NCBI RefSeq assembly: GCF_000009905.1
Contig: NC_006177.1
Coordinates: 1,488,001 to 1,552,000 of the forward strand
Source: Symbiobacterium thermophilum IAM 14863
Lineage (GTDB): Bacteria > Bacillota > Sulfobacillia > Symbiobacteriales > Symbiobacteriaceae
Reading direction: 5' to 3'
DNA: 64,000 nt
In this document: one piece after another, positions 51,477 to 58,927 of the stretch
How positions within the stretch are numbered: the stretch's first letter is position 1
How the letters are laid out: every line of letters begins with the position of its first letter
Position numbers and translations under genes: made by a program
Notes under the pieces: model-generated
What the model saw: only the letters and a program-made list of their open reading frames with translations
What the model was told of the DNA's origin: nothing
The model's database searches: none

Positions 51477-51917
51477 TTAGCTTTCGGCGGTGAGGTCAGA
51501 TGTGCAGTGGGCACACCGCGTCGCCTTGACGGGCACCGTGGAGAGGCAGTAGGGGCACTCCTTGGTCTTGGGCGGCTCGGGCGGGGGCGTCGGGCGCCAC
51601 CGGTTGACCTGGCGGACCAGCAGGAACACGGCGAAGGCGACGATGAGGAAGTTGAGCAGGTTGTTGAGGAAGAGGCCGTAGGCAATGACGGGGGCCCCGG
51701 CCTCGCGCGCCTCGGCCAGCGAGGCGTAGGGCGTCAGGCTCAGGTTGAGGTACAGGTTCGAGAAGTCCATCTTGCCGACCAGGAATCCCAGCGGTGGCAT
51801 GATCACGTCGTTGACCAGCGAGTTGACGATCTGGTTGAACGCCGCCCCGATCACCACGCCGACGGCCAGATCCAGCACGTTTCCCCTCAGCGCGAACCGC
51901 TTGAACTCAGACAGCAT
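51477..51917 (-). CDS. mscL: Large-conductance mechanosensitive channel with C-terminal zinc ribbon
   Basis: Opens under membrane tension to release solutes. [24 protein letters not shown] is the canonical first helix, and [20 protein letters not shown] the second. The C terminus carries CPYC-x10-CAHC, a zinc ribbon appended after [10 protein letters not shown]. Length 146 residues. ATG 51917 has AGAGGAGGGG upstream. Confidence 0.94.
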   Translation of the reverse strand: MLSEFKRFALRGNVLDLAVGVVIGAAFNQIVNSLVNDVIMPPLGFLVGKMDFSNLYLNLSLTPYASLAEAREAGAPVIAYGLFLNNLLNFLIVAFAVFLLVRQVNRWRPTPPPEPPKTKECPYCLSTVPVKATRCAHCTSDLTAES

Positions 51918-51992
51918 CCCGGCCCCTCCTCTGTAAGAGATGTTTATATAGTCTAACACAAACGGTCGCGCACCAGACAGTCGTGCACCCGG

Positions 51993-52763
51993 TCAGAGGG
52001 GGACCAGCTCGGCGGGCAGCGGCTCATCCGACAGGTGTGCGGCGACTGCCCGGGCGAACAGGTCGGGGTGCTCCAGGCACCAGGTGTGCCCGGCGCCCGG
52101 GACCAGGTATGCCCTCGCGTGGGGCATGGTGCGGGCGAGGTCGCGGGCGCAGGCGCGGAGTAGCCGCCGCTCCCGCTCCCCCACCAGGGCGAGCAGCGGT
52201 ACCGGCGAGGTGGAGAGCGCCTCGGGCGGCCGGAACGCCATGTTCTCCGCCACCACGGCCTCCAGCCCGGCGGCGGTCGCCCGGAGCGTGTCGCTCCGGA
52301 ACGGCTCCAGGTAGGCGGGCGGGATCCCCAGCGCCCGCGCGTTGGCCCGGATCATCCACTCCCTGCGCGCCAGCGGATAGGTAAGGCGGAGGAGGAACCG
52401 GTATGGCGCAACACCGGGCAGGGGGCGGGTCAGGGTGCCTGAGACGAGGGCCCGGCCAACCAGTTCCGGATGGGCGGCGATCAGCCGCAGAGCGGTCTGG
52501 CCGCCAAGCGACACGCCGACGACGTGCACGGGGCCGTCGGCGACGCGGCGGACCAGGTCGGCCAGACCCGCTACCGCCCGCCCGAAGGTGAACGTCTCAC
52601 GGGTCCGTTCTCCGTGACCGGGCAGGTCCGGGACCAGGCAGCGGAAGCGGTGCTGGAGGCGGCTGACCACCGGCCCCCACATCCAGCCGCTCACGCCGCC
52701 GCCGTGCAGGAAGAGGACGGCCGGAGCCAACGGGGGCCCGAAGATCCCGCAGGGCAATGACAT
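51993..52763 (-). CDS. Alpha/beta hydrolase
   Basis: A 256-residue hydrolase: oxyanion motif FLHGGGVSGWMW, nucleophile elbow GVSLGG (Ser), acid residue in the LALVGERE region, and His in GAGHTWC. ATG 52763 follows GGAGGAGG. The substrate cannot be told; the family includes esterases and C-C hydrolases. Confidence 0.88.
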   Translation of the reverse strand: MSLPCGIFGPPLAPAVLFLHGGGVSGWMWGPVVSRLQHRFRCLVPDLPGHGERTRETFTFGRAVAGLADLVRRVADGPVHVVGVSLGGQTALRLIAAHPELVGRALVSGTLTRPLPGVAPYRFLLRLTYPLARREWMIRANARALGIPPAYLEPFRSDTLRATAAGLEAVVAENMAFRPPEALSTSPVPLLALVGERERRLLRACARDLARTMPHARAYLVPGAGHTWCLEHPDLFARAVAAHLSDEPLPAELVPL

Positions 52764-53008
52764 CGGATGCCTCCTCCTTCCGGAGGGAGATTTCCACACC
52801 CGCGCCCCGGCTCCCTGGCGGTGGTGCCGTCAACGAGCGGATCATCCCATCCGGGCTTCGGGACTCCCGAGCCGGACGGGCCGGGGGATCAGCCCGTCCG
52901 GGCGGGGCGTTACCCCGGGATTTTGCGCCCAAAGGGTCATTGACCGTCGCACGTGACTGTCCATCATAATTGGAAGAGTTGTGCTTTTTTACCGCAGGGG
53001 GTAAGGAA

Positions 53009-53413
53009 ATGGCCCTCCGCTGGTACAGCGCACTGGAGACCGGAATCGAGGAGATCGACGGGCAGCACAGGCAGCTGTTCGAGCAGATCGACCGTCTGCT
53101 GGAATCCGCCAAGTCCGGCGCCGGGCAGGATGCGTGCCTGCGCATCCTGGACTTTCTGGGCGGTTACGTTGTCGAGCATTTCGCCACCGAGGAAAGGTAC
53201 ATGGAGCGCTACGGCTACCCCAAAAAGGCCGAGCACAAGCAGCAGCACGCGGAGCTGGTCGAGTATTACCGGAAGATGCGCGCGCGGGTTGAGGCCGAGG
53301 GTGCGAAACCGACCCTGATCATCCAGCTCCAGCATTCCCTGGTGGAGTGGCTGAACAACCACATCCTGAAGTCGGATCGCGATCTGGGCGACTTCCTGAA
53401 GTCGAAGCGGTGA
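53009..53413 (+). CDS. Bacteriohemerythrin
   Basis: A 134-residue four-helix oxygen-binding protein with a di-iron site. Ligands visible in order: His in EIDGQHRQLF, His and Glu in VVEHFATEERYM, His pair in EHKQQHAELV, and HILKSDRDLGDF. Start MALRWYSALETGIEEIDGQH is typical. ATG 53009 has GGGGGTAAGG upstream. A possible promoter TTGACC-(19)-CATAAT lies at 52940-52970. Confidence 0.94.
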   Translation: MALRWYSALETGIEEIDGQHRQLFEQIDRLLESAKSGAGQDACLRILDFLGGYVVEHFATEERYMERYGYPKKAEHKQQHAELVEYYRKMRARVEAEGAKPTLIIQLQHSLVEWLNNHILKSDRDLGDFLKSKR

Positions 53414-53429
53414 TGCTCTGGCAATCTCC

Positions 53430-53525
53430 GGCGGTCCCGCCTGCGCGGTGGGACCGCCCGTGTACGGCCCCTGGGGGGCGGCCGTTTCGCAACATAGCGC
53501 CATCGCCGCGGGGCGGCGATGGCGC
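53430..53525. terminator. Two hairpins between hemerythrin and the gerP-like gene
   Basis: First stem GGCGGTCCC / GGGACCGCC (53430-53438, 53450-53458). Second stem GCGCCATCGCCG / CGGCGATGGCGC (53497-53508, 53514-53525), 12 bp perfect. Neither has a clear T-run. They separate convergent transcripts; no gene lies between 53414 and 53542. Confidence 0.6.
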
Positions 53526-53542
53526 AGCGGTGTGGGATGGCG

Positions 53543-53770
53543 TCACTCCGCCTGGGCGACCTGCCAGGCGGGGGTGTCGATGTAGTCGCGGTCATCGATG
53601 GCGTTAACAAGGCTCGGCAGGCTGCTGTAATCGCCCGTGACCGCGTTGCCCCCGCTGACCGATTTGCTCTGGCTGCCGAAACCGATCAGCAGATTGGTAC
53701 CGATGGTGAACGCGGACGACGAATCGATCCCGTTCACCTTGATCATATGGATGTGAAACTCGATGGTCAA
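53543..53770 (-). CDS. GerPD-like spore-coat permeability protein
   Basis: A 75-residue protein beginning at TTG 53770 after AAAGGGGGG. IHMIKVNGIDSSSAFTIGTNLL matches the GerPD/GerPB pattern (I-x-M-NG-x-SSS-x2-IG-x). The middle is Ser/Gly-rich and the end acidic, with DDRDYIDTPAW. GerP proteins help nutrients pass the spore coat to the germinant receptors. Divergent from the next gerP-like genes across a shared promoter region. Assignment rests on motif recall. Confidence 0.68.
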   Translation of the reverse strand: MTIEFHIHMIKVNGIDSSSAFTIGTNLLIGFGSQSKSVSGGNAVTGDYSSLPSLVNAIDDRDYIDTPAWQVAQAE

Positions 53771-53788
53771 AGCGACCCCCCTTTCTGT

Positions 53789-53815
53789 CACCATATGCCG
53801 CGGCCGCATAGTGTG
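53789..53815. promoter_or_regulatory. Overlapping divergent sporulation-type promoters
   Basis: Plus strand: AC (53790-53791), 15 bases, CATAGTGTG (53807-53815). Minus strand: AC (53814-53813), 15 bases, CATATGGTG (53797-53789). Both share the AC-N15-CATA geometry of the sites at 19901, 28229 and 39496, and each points at a gerP-like gene. Confidence 0.5.
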
Positions 53816-53854
53816 AAGATAGCGGCGGAGCCGCAGCACCGGGGGGTGGAGAGG

Positions 53855-54082
53855 TTGGACCGGCTGAACATCGGTGCGGTGAAAGTGACGAACGTCTCGG
53901 GCGTAGTCTCGACCGGTTTCGCGTACATCCGCCGCAGCCGCACGTCCGGAAAGGGCACGGTGGGCGGCAGCGCCATCACCGGCGACTGCGGGATCGCTCC
54001 GTTGTATTTCGGGGTGCTGGTCGACAGCGATGCGGTTGACGCGCCCTTCTGGTGGACCGTGAACGGGTGGGGACCGGCATGA
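53855..54082 (+). CDS. GerP-family-like spore protein 1
   Basis: A 75-residue protein starting at TTG 53855 after GGGGGGTGGA. LNIGAVKVTNVSGVVSTGF is the GerPA/GerPF-type start (I-G-x-V-x-V-x3-S-G-V-x2-G). It ends with DSDAVDAPFWW, like its neighbours' DTP-x-A motif. Overlaps the next gene as ATGA. First gene of a run of six. Confidence 0.65.
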   Translation: MDRLNIGAVKVTNVSGVVSTGFAYIRRSRTSGKGTVGGSAITGDCGIAPLYFGVLVDSDAVDAPFWWTVNGWGPA

Positions 54083-54360
54083 TGTTCGGGTTCGCCCCCG
54101 TCTGGCCCGCCGCGGCCCCGCTGTTCGCCGCGCCGGTCATCAACGTCTGGTGGTACGAACTCAAGAACGTGAGCAGCGGCGGCGTCGTCTCCACGGGTGT
54201 GCTGGATCTGGGCTTCCTTACCAGCAACAGCAAGGGCAACTCCCTGACGGACCAGGGCGGCGACGCAACCTACAGCGCCACCTGGTACGGCTTCCTCAGC
54301 GACACGGACTGGGTGGACACCCCGTACGCCAACATGGCCGGCTTCCAGGTGGGGGGGTGA
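54079..54360 (+). CDS. GerP-family-like spore protein 2
   Basis: A 93-residue protein. The N-terminal 25 residues are hydrophobic (FAPVWPAAAPLFAAPV), then ELKNVSSGGVVSTGVLDLGFLTSNSKG, a Gly/Ser/Asn-rich region and SDTDWVDTPYAN. It shares the SGGVVSTG core and the D-x-VDTP-x-A end with the flanking genes, so they are tandem paralogues. ATG 54079 overlaps the previous stop. Confidence 0.65.
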   Translation: MMFGFAPVWPAAAPLFAAPVINVWWYELKNVSSGGVVSTGVLDLGFLTSNSKGNSLTDQGGDATYSATWYGFLSDTDWVDTPYANMAGFQVGG

Positions 54361-54821
54361 GCGGTTTGGCGGTGCTGCCCTGGCTGCCCGTTCTCCGCTC
54401 CGCCGCCGTCAACATCGGCGTGGTGCAGGTCAGCGGACAGAGCGGCGGGGCCGTGAACTTCGGGGTCGCGTCCATCCGGGAAGGCGGCGGAGCAGGGGGA
54501 AGCACCAACCAGCTCGTCAGCATCGCCGGGGACGGCGGCCTCTCCTGGATCAACGTGGGGACGGTGTGCACGTGCACGGATGACGGCACGGCGCCGGACG
54601 GAAAGCCCGGCGCCTCCCCGGAAGGAGGCGGGTGGCAGGCGGCCCGGATGGTGGAGTCCGCCGTGCCGGCCACCTTCCGGTTCCGGTGGGACGGCCCCGC
54701 AGCCGTGGTCCGCACGGATGCGCCGGCGAAGGAGGGTCGGCATGCGCGCAGACCGCCCGCAGCATCCCGGGGACCCGGGGAGGTCGCCCGCCGTGGAGCA
54801 ACTGGCGGCGCAGCTCGATAG
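54357..54821 (+). CDS. GerP-family-like spore protein 3
   Basis: A 154-residue protein from GTG 54357 (GTGA overlap). VNIGVVQVSGQSGGAVNFGVASI is the GerPA/PF-like core; the rest is Gly-rich and then basic and low complexity. The last 27 codons overlap the next gene in another frame, so the natural C terminus may be less conserved. Probably a spore-coat component. Confidence 0.6.
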   Translation: MSGLAVLPWLPVLRSAAVNIGVVQVSGQSGGAVNFGVASIREGGGAGGSTNQLVSIAGDGGLSWINVGTVCTCTDDGTAPDGKPGASPEGGGWQAARMVESAVPATFRFRWDGPAAVVRTDAPAKEGRHARRPPAASRGPGEVARRGATGGAAR

Positions 54822-55476
54822 GGTCATCCAGGCCCTGGGCCGCCTCGTGCTGGTCCTGGAGGAGCTTACGGCCCGGCCGCCCGTGCACCTGCAGGTGGAG
54901 CGGCTGGAGGTGCAGACCCTGGCGTTCCACCTGGGCGACATCGACGTCGAGCAGCTGGAGGGCCAACTGAACATCGGCATTACCCACAGCCTGACGCTGG
55001 AGTCCGGGCCGTCCCCCGGAGAGGACGAGCCCGTCCGGCCTCCCGGGGCGCCCCGGGCACGGCCCTTTGAGGTGGATCCGGCCAGGCCGGCGCCGTTCGG
55101 CGCGGGAACGCCGGGCAGGCGGGCGGCGGGCGAGTCCGCGCCGGACGGTCGGGCGGGGGGCAAACCCGGACCGGGCGATGACGATTCAGGCCGACCGCCG
55201 AGGGCGCTGCGCAACAGCGTGGTCAGCCGGTGGCTGGCGCAGCCCGGGCAGGGAGCCCCGGCCCGATCGGGGCGGCCTGCCGGGGACCGGCCGGAGCAGG
55301 CGGGGCCGGCCTGTGAGACAGCCCCCGCCGGGACACACCCGGAGGCGGCAGGTCCTGCCGATGCGGGGCCGGCTGCTGCGGATGGTTCATCCCCGCCCCG
55401 GATCCAGATCTGGCCCCCGCCGGACGCCGAAGGGAGCGAGACAGATGGCGAAGGTCAACCAGGGGCCGTCCGCTGA
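54742..55476 (+). CDS. GerPC-like protein with long Pro/Ala/Gly-rich tail
   Basis: A 244-residue protein. Residues 15-45 form a short coiled coil (AVEQLAAQLDRVIQALGRLVLVLEEL). Residues 50-85 have VERLEVQTLAFHLGDIDVEQLEGQLNIGIT, matching the GerPC ending pattern (L-x-V-x-L-G-x-LNIG). The remaining 155 residues are low-complexity and probably disordered, an extension that GerPC lacks. ATG 54742 has AAGGAGGG and overlaps the previous gene by 80 bases. Confidence 0.65.
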   Translation: MRADRPQHPGDPGRSPAVEQLAAQLDRVIQALGRLVLVLEELTARPPVHLQVERLEVQTLAFHLGDIDVEQLEGQLNIGITHSLTLESGPSPGEDEPVRPPGAPRARPFEVDPARPAPFGAGTPGRRAAGESAPDGRAGGKPGPGDDDSGRPPRALRNSVVSRWLAQPGQGAPARSGRPAGDRPEQAGPACETAPAGTHPEAAGPADAGPAAADGSSPPRIQIWPPPDAEGSETDGEGQPGAVR

Positions 55477-55831
55477 GCGTTCAGGCCCGCCGGTCGATCT
55501 CGTCCGCCGGGGCGACCGCCTGATCCTCCTGGCCTCGTTGCCGGGGGTGAGACCCTCCGACCTGCGGGTCTCGATCGTGGGTGACCGCCAGGTGGTACTG
55601 GAGGGGGAGGTGGCTTACCGCCACCCGCTCCCGCGGGAAAACCTGGCGCTCAACGAGTGCACATACGGACCGTTTTCCCGGACCGTGCACCTGCCCCTGC
55701 CCGTGGACGCCGCCGGGGTGGCCGTCAACCTGCAGGACGGGGTGCTGACCGTCGACATGCGGGTGCGGGCGGAGGCCGTGCACCTGCACTGGCAGCCGAA
55801 GGAGGCGGGTTCCGGTGAACGACCCGGGTAA
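55445..55831 (+). CDS. Hsp20-like (alpha-crystallin) protein, spore-coat type
   Basis: A 128-residue protein. The alpha-crystallin pattern is visible: DLVRRGDRLILLASLPGVRPSDLRVSIV, VVLEGEVAYRHP, FSRTVHLPLPVDAAGVAVNLQDGVLTVDM (the A-x-x-x-GVLT motif). Spore coats of Bacillus contain similar proteins (CotM, CotP). ATG 55445 overlaps the end of the GerPC-like gene. No signal peptide. Confidence 0.8.
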   Translation: MAKVNQGPSAERSGPPVDLVRRGDRLILLASLPGVRPSDLRVSIVGDRQVVLEGEVAYRHPLPRENLALNECTYGPFSRTVHLPLPVDAAGVAVNLQDGVLTVDMRVRAEAVHLHWQPKEAGSGERPG

Positions 55832-56321
55832 GGTCGTGCAGCGCATTGCCGAGCAACTGGAAGCGCTGGGTGACGCGTTCGGCGAGGAGTTATTTCGGGA
55901 GCTGGGCCGGGCGGGAACGCCCCGGCCGAAGGGGCAGTCGGGCGGCAGGATCGGGGGCCGCGCCAGGACCGGGGCCGCGGCCGGCCCCCCGCTCGACATC
56001 TACGTGACCCCCTCTGAGGTGGTGGTGGAGGCGATCCTGCCGGGGCTGGGCGGCCCTCACCAGGTGACCGTCAGCCTGGCGGGCCCCGCCGAGCTGCTGA
56101 TCGAGGCGTTCCTGCCCGACCGCCTGCCCGACGGGCTGTACATACAGCGCGAGCGGTTCGTCGGCTACTGCGTGCGTATGGTCACGCTGCCCGCCACCGT
56201 GCTGCCCGCGGCGTCGGCCCGGTACCGTCATGGAATCCTGCAGCTGCGGTTTCCGCGGGCCACCCCGGGATCCGGCGGAGAGGGCGTGGCGGTGCTCCAC
56301 GTCCCGCCGACGGGCGGCTGA
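55815..56321 (+). CDS. Divergent Hsp20-like protein
   Basis: A 168-residue protein from GTG 55815, overlapping the previous gene by 17 bases. The N-terminal helix VVQRIAEQLEALGDAFGEELFREL and a Gly/Arg linker precede a crystallin-like domain: LDIYVTPSEVVVEAILPGLGGPHQVTVSL, YCVRMVTLPATVLPAASARYRHGILQLRFPR. Less conserved than its neighbour. Last gene of the gerP-like cluster; no clear terminator follows. Confidence 0.72.
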   Translation: MNDPGKVVQRIAEQLEALGDAFGEELFRELGRAGTPRPKGQSGGRIGGRARTGAAAGPPLDIYVTPSEVVVEAILPGLGGPHQVTVSLAGPAELLIEAFLPDRLPDGLYIQRERFVGYCVRMVTLPATVLPAASARYRHGILQLRFPRATPGSGGEGVAVLHVPPTGG

Positions 56322-56381
56322 CGCGCAGGTGCGGCCGTGTGGGTGCAGACCTCGGCAGCCGGGCGCGGCGGCCGACAGCCG

Positions 56382-56437
56382 TTGAAGCCCGAACGGTGTT
56401 TGGGGTAAACTTCCCCCAGACGAATCGCCTGGGGGAG
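56382..56437 (+). promoter_or_regulatory. birA promoter and a hairpin covering its ribosome site
   Basis: TTGAAG (56382-56387), 18-bp spacer, TAAACT (56406-56411). The transcript then folds CCCCCAG (56413-56419) with CTGGGGG (56429-56435), which includes the GGGGGAG ribosome site of birA. This could limit birA translation or be part of an operator. Confidence 0.5.
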
Positions 56438-56443
56438 TCTGCC

Positions 56444-57451
56444 ATGACGTCACGCACCGCACCGGAGCTCCTGTCCCTGCTCACGGCCGCCGGCGGGGGA
56501 TGGGTGAGTGGGGCGGAGATCTCCCGCCGGCTGGGGGTGAGCCGCACCGCCATCTGGAAGCACATAGAGGCCCTGCGGCTCCTGGGCTACGAGATCGAGG
56601 CGGCGCCCCGCAAGGGCTACAGGCTCGTCGCCAGGCCCGACCTGCTCACGCCCGAGGAGGTGCGGGCGGGCCTGGCCACCCGGCGGCTCGGCCGGGTGGT
56701 GGAGTACCGGGAGACCGTGGGCTCCACCAACGACCTGGCCAAGGAGATGGCCCGGCAGGGCGCGCCGGAAGGGCTGCTGGTGCTCGCCGAGCAGCAGACG
56801 GCCGGCAAGGGGCGGCTGGGCCGCTCCTGGACCACGCCGCCGGGGGCCGCCATCGCCATGTCGCTGGTGCTCCGCCCCGACCTGCCGCCGCACGCGGCGC
56901 CGCGCATCACCCTCGCGGCCGCGGTGGCGGTCACCGAGGCGGTGCGGGAGGCGGCGGGCGTGGCGGCGGGCATCAAGTGGCCCAACGACGTCCAGGTGAA
57001 CGGGCGCAAGCTCTGCGGCATCCTCACCGAGATGGAGGCGGAGATGGACCGGGTCGCCTTCGTGGTCCTGGGCATCGGGCTGAACGTGACCCTGCGGCGG
57101 GAGCAGATGGACCCGTCCTTCCGGGAGACGGCCACGTCCCTGGCCCTGGAGGGCGCTCCGCCCGTCCGGCGGGCCGCCCTGGTGCAGGCGATCCTCGCCC
57201 GGTTTGAGGCGGTTTACGACGAGCTGCTCGGGGACCGGTTCGACCGGGTGCTCGACCGGTGGCGGGCGCTTTCCGTAACGTTGGGACAGGCTGTGCGCGC
57301 GCTGGGGCTGGACGGACAGCCGGTCCTGGAGGGTGTGGCCGAGGAGGTGGACCAGGAGGGGGCCCTGCTGGTGCGGGACGGCGCCGGGCAGGTTCACCGG
57401 GTGGTCTCCGGGGAGGTCTCGCTGCGGCCTGCCCATGCGCAGGACCGGTAG
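56444..57451 (+). CDS. birA: BirA biotin-protein ligase and biotin repressor
   Basis: A group II bifunctional BirA of 335 residues. The N-terminal winged helix (residues 8-70) has WVSGAEISRRLGVSRTAIWKHIEAL for DNA binding. The ligase core has TVGSTNDLAKEMA, the biotinyl-AMP loop QQTAGKGRLGRSW, IKWPNDV and KLCGILTEM, and the C-terminal SH3-like domain. A matching operator is found at bioY, 2.6 kb downstream. ATG 56444 follows the hairpin-embedded GGGGGAG. Confidence 0.95.
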   Translation: MTSRTAPELLSLLTAAGGGWVSGAEISRRLGVSRTAIWKHIEALRLLGYEIEAAPRKGYRLVARPDLLTPEEVRAGLATRRLGRVVEYRETVGSTNDLAKEMARQGAPEGLLVLAEQQTAGKGRLGRSWTTPPGAAIAMSLVLRPDLPPHAAPRITLAAAVAVTEAVREAAGVAAGIKWPNDVQVNGRKLCGILTEMEAEMDRVAFVVLGIGLNVTLRREQMDPSFRETATSLALEGAPPVRRAALVQAILARFEAVYDELLGDRFDRVLDRWRALSVTLGQAVRALGLDGQPVLEGVAEEVDQEGALLVRDGAGQVHRVVSGEVSLRPAHAQDR

Positions 57452-57455
57452 CCGG

Positions 57456-58571
57456 TCATAAGCTCCAGCCCTGCTCCAGGATCTCCAGGTCGGTGACCAC
57501 CATCCGCCCGTCCTCGGCGGTAGCGATGACGGCCCGACCGGTCCGGTAGGTGCCGCCCTCATACTGCTGCACCACGGCCAGGAACTCCACCGCCCCGTCG
57601 TCTCCGGGCGAAGCGGGCTCGATCCGGGGCCCGGTCTCCCCTTCCACCAGCCGGCCCACCTGGACCGGGAGGGGCCAGTAGCGGATCTCGTCCATCTCCT
57701 GGTTCAGGAACGCCTCCCGGACGACGGGGTCCGGGATATACTGCTCCAGCTGATCGGTGAGTCCGTACCATCTGGCGAGGAACACCGCGGTCAGAAGATC
57801 CGCGGCGCTGGTCGGATACGGACCCGGCGTCACCTCCTGGCTCACCAGCACGGCCTGGTAGGGCCAGGAAGACTCCGGCGGGGCCTTCTCCATGCGGTAC
57901 TGCCGGACAAATGTGTAGCCGGCCAGGCTGCCCGTGATGTCCACGGTGCCGTCTGGCCGGATCGTGTAGCCCTGGCCGTGGGCCAGACTGTTCTTCGGGA
58001 GCCATCCCTGGGGCGAGACGAACCGGTCACCCTCCATCCAGATGAACTGAATCGAGTGCCAGTCCCCGGGGTCGCCCACCTGGTTGACCAGGACCGCGTC
58101 CGCCACACCCGGGACAGCTACGAGATCGACCCGGCCCTGGGAGAAGGAGGACAGCGTGTCATTCAGGATCAGCAGGGGGGCGCCTCCGCCGTCCACGACG
58201 ATGACCTCGTCGCGGTGCCACTCGCCCAGCGCGCCGATGATGCCCTCGACCCGGCCGTCCCCGTTCAGGTCCACTTCCCTCACCGGGCGACCGTGCTCCG
58301 CGGCCGCCCGGATCCGCTCGATGGTGTACCCGGCATCCTCCCGACCAGAACCGTGGGTCGCGGGGTCAGCCGCCGTGCCGGCGGGCCATTCGGCCGGCTC
58401 AGACGGGAAGGATGCGCCGCTGGCAGCATTGGGCGGCTCCGGCTGTGCCGATGTCCCGCCCCCCTGACCTGGCGTCTGCGCCCCTGCGGGGTGGGGGGTG
58501 GAGGTCCGGGCGCCGCAACCTGTCAGCAGGACGATCCCGGTGATGAGTGCCACAAGACGCGTTCGCTTCAT
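57456..58571 (-). CDS. Putative lipoprotein, unknown function
   Basis: A 371-residue protein with a lipoprotein signal: MKRTRLVALITGIVLLTGC, modified Cys at residue 19. Residues 20-75 are a Pro/Ala/Gly linker. The rest is a globular domain with VDLNGDGRVEGIIGALGE (an EF-hand-like D-x-N-x-D-x-R loop, also seen in FG-GAP-like repeats) and two further strand-rich segments. ATG 58571 has GGAGGAAG upstream. Convergent with birA, with only 4 bases between stops. No family recognised. Confidence 0.78.
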   Translation of the reverse strand: MKRTRLVALITGIVLLTGCGARTSTPHPAGAQTPGQGGGTSAQPEPPNAASGASFPSEPAEWPAGTAADPATHGSGREDAGYTIERIRAAAEHGRPVREVDLNGDGRVEGIIGALGEWHRDEVIVVDGGGAPLLILNDTLSSFSQGRVDLVAVPGVADAVLVNQVGDPGDWHSIQFIWMEGDRFVSPQGWLPKNSLAHGQGYTIRPDGTVDITGSLAGYTFVRQYRMEKAPPESSWPYQAVLVSQEVTPGPYPTSAADLLTAVFLARWYGLTDQLEQYIPDPVVREAFLNQEMDEIRYWPLPVQVGRLVEGETGPRIEPASPGDDGAVEFLAVVQQYEGGTYRTGRAVIATAEDGRMVVTDLEILEQGWSL

Positions 58572-58927
58572 ATGGACTTCCTCCGCTTTCCCTTTCCGGG
58601 CGGTTGATCGCCGCGCATTCCGTTCTGCGCCGCCAGGGGCACGTACCCGCCCCCTGCGCGCACCCAGGTGACCACCGCGGGCCCGGGGCCCAGAGCACCC
58701 GCCACTGGTCCCCTTCCCGGCGCAGCAGAACTCCCGCCACCCCGATGAGGAGCAGGGGACGGCGTCGTGGTTCGTTCTGCCGCATGCCAGGATCCCTCCC
58801 GCGACCGATCGAGGCGCGGGGCGGCGCCGTCGCAACGGTGCCATGCGCACGCTCACCCGTTGGACGCCCGGCGGGGGACCCTTGTTTCGACGATTCCGCC
58901 AAACGCGCGCGGTGCAGCCTGCCCCGG
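58572..58927. other. Gap without a convincing gene
   Basis: About 350 bases between the lipoprotein start and the decayed acetyltransferase. A minus-strand frame beginning MRQNEPRRRPLLLIGVAGVLL (from about 58786) has a short hydrophobic stretch but runs into the lipoprotein gene in another frame, and I cannot support it. Possibly gene debris. Confidence 0.4.

Noticed and set aside
58399-58902. Minus-strand frame beginning MRQNEPRRRPLLLIGVAGVLL
   Set aside because: It continues into the lipoprotein coding region in another frame, has odd composition after the hydrophobic stretch and no convincing ribosome site.
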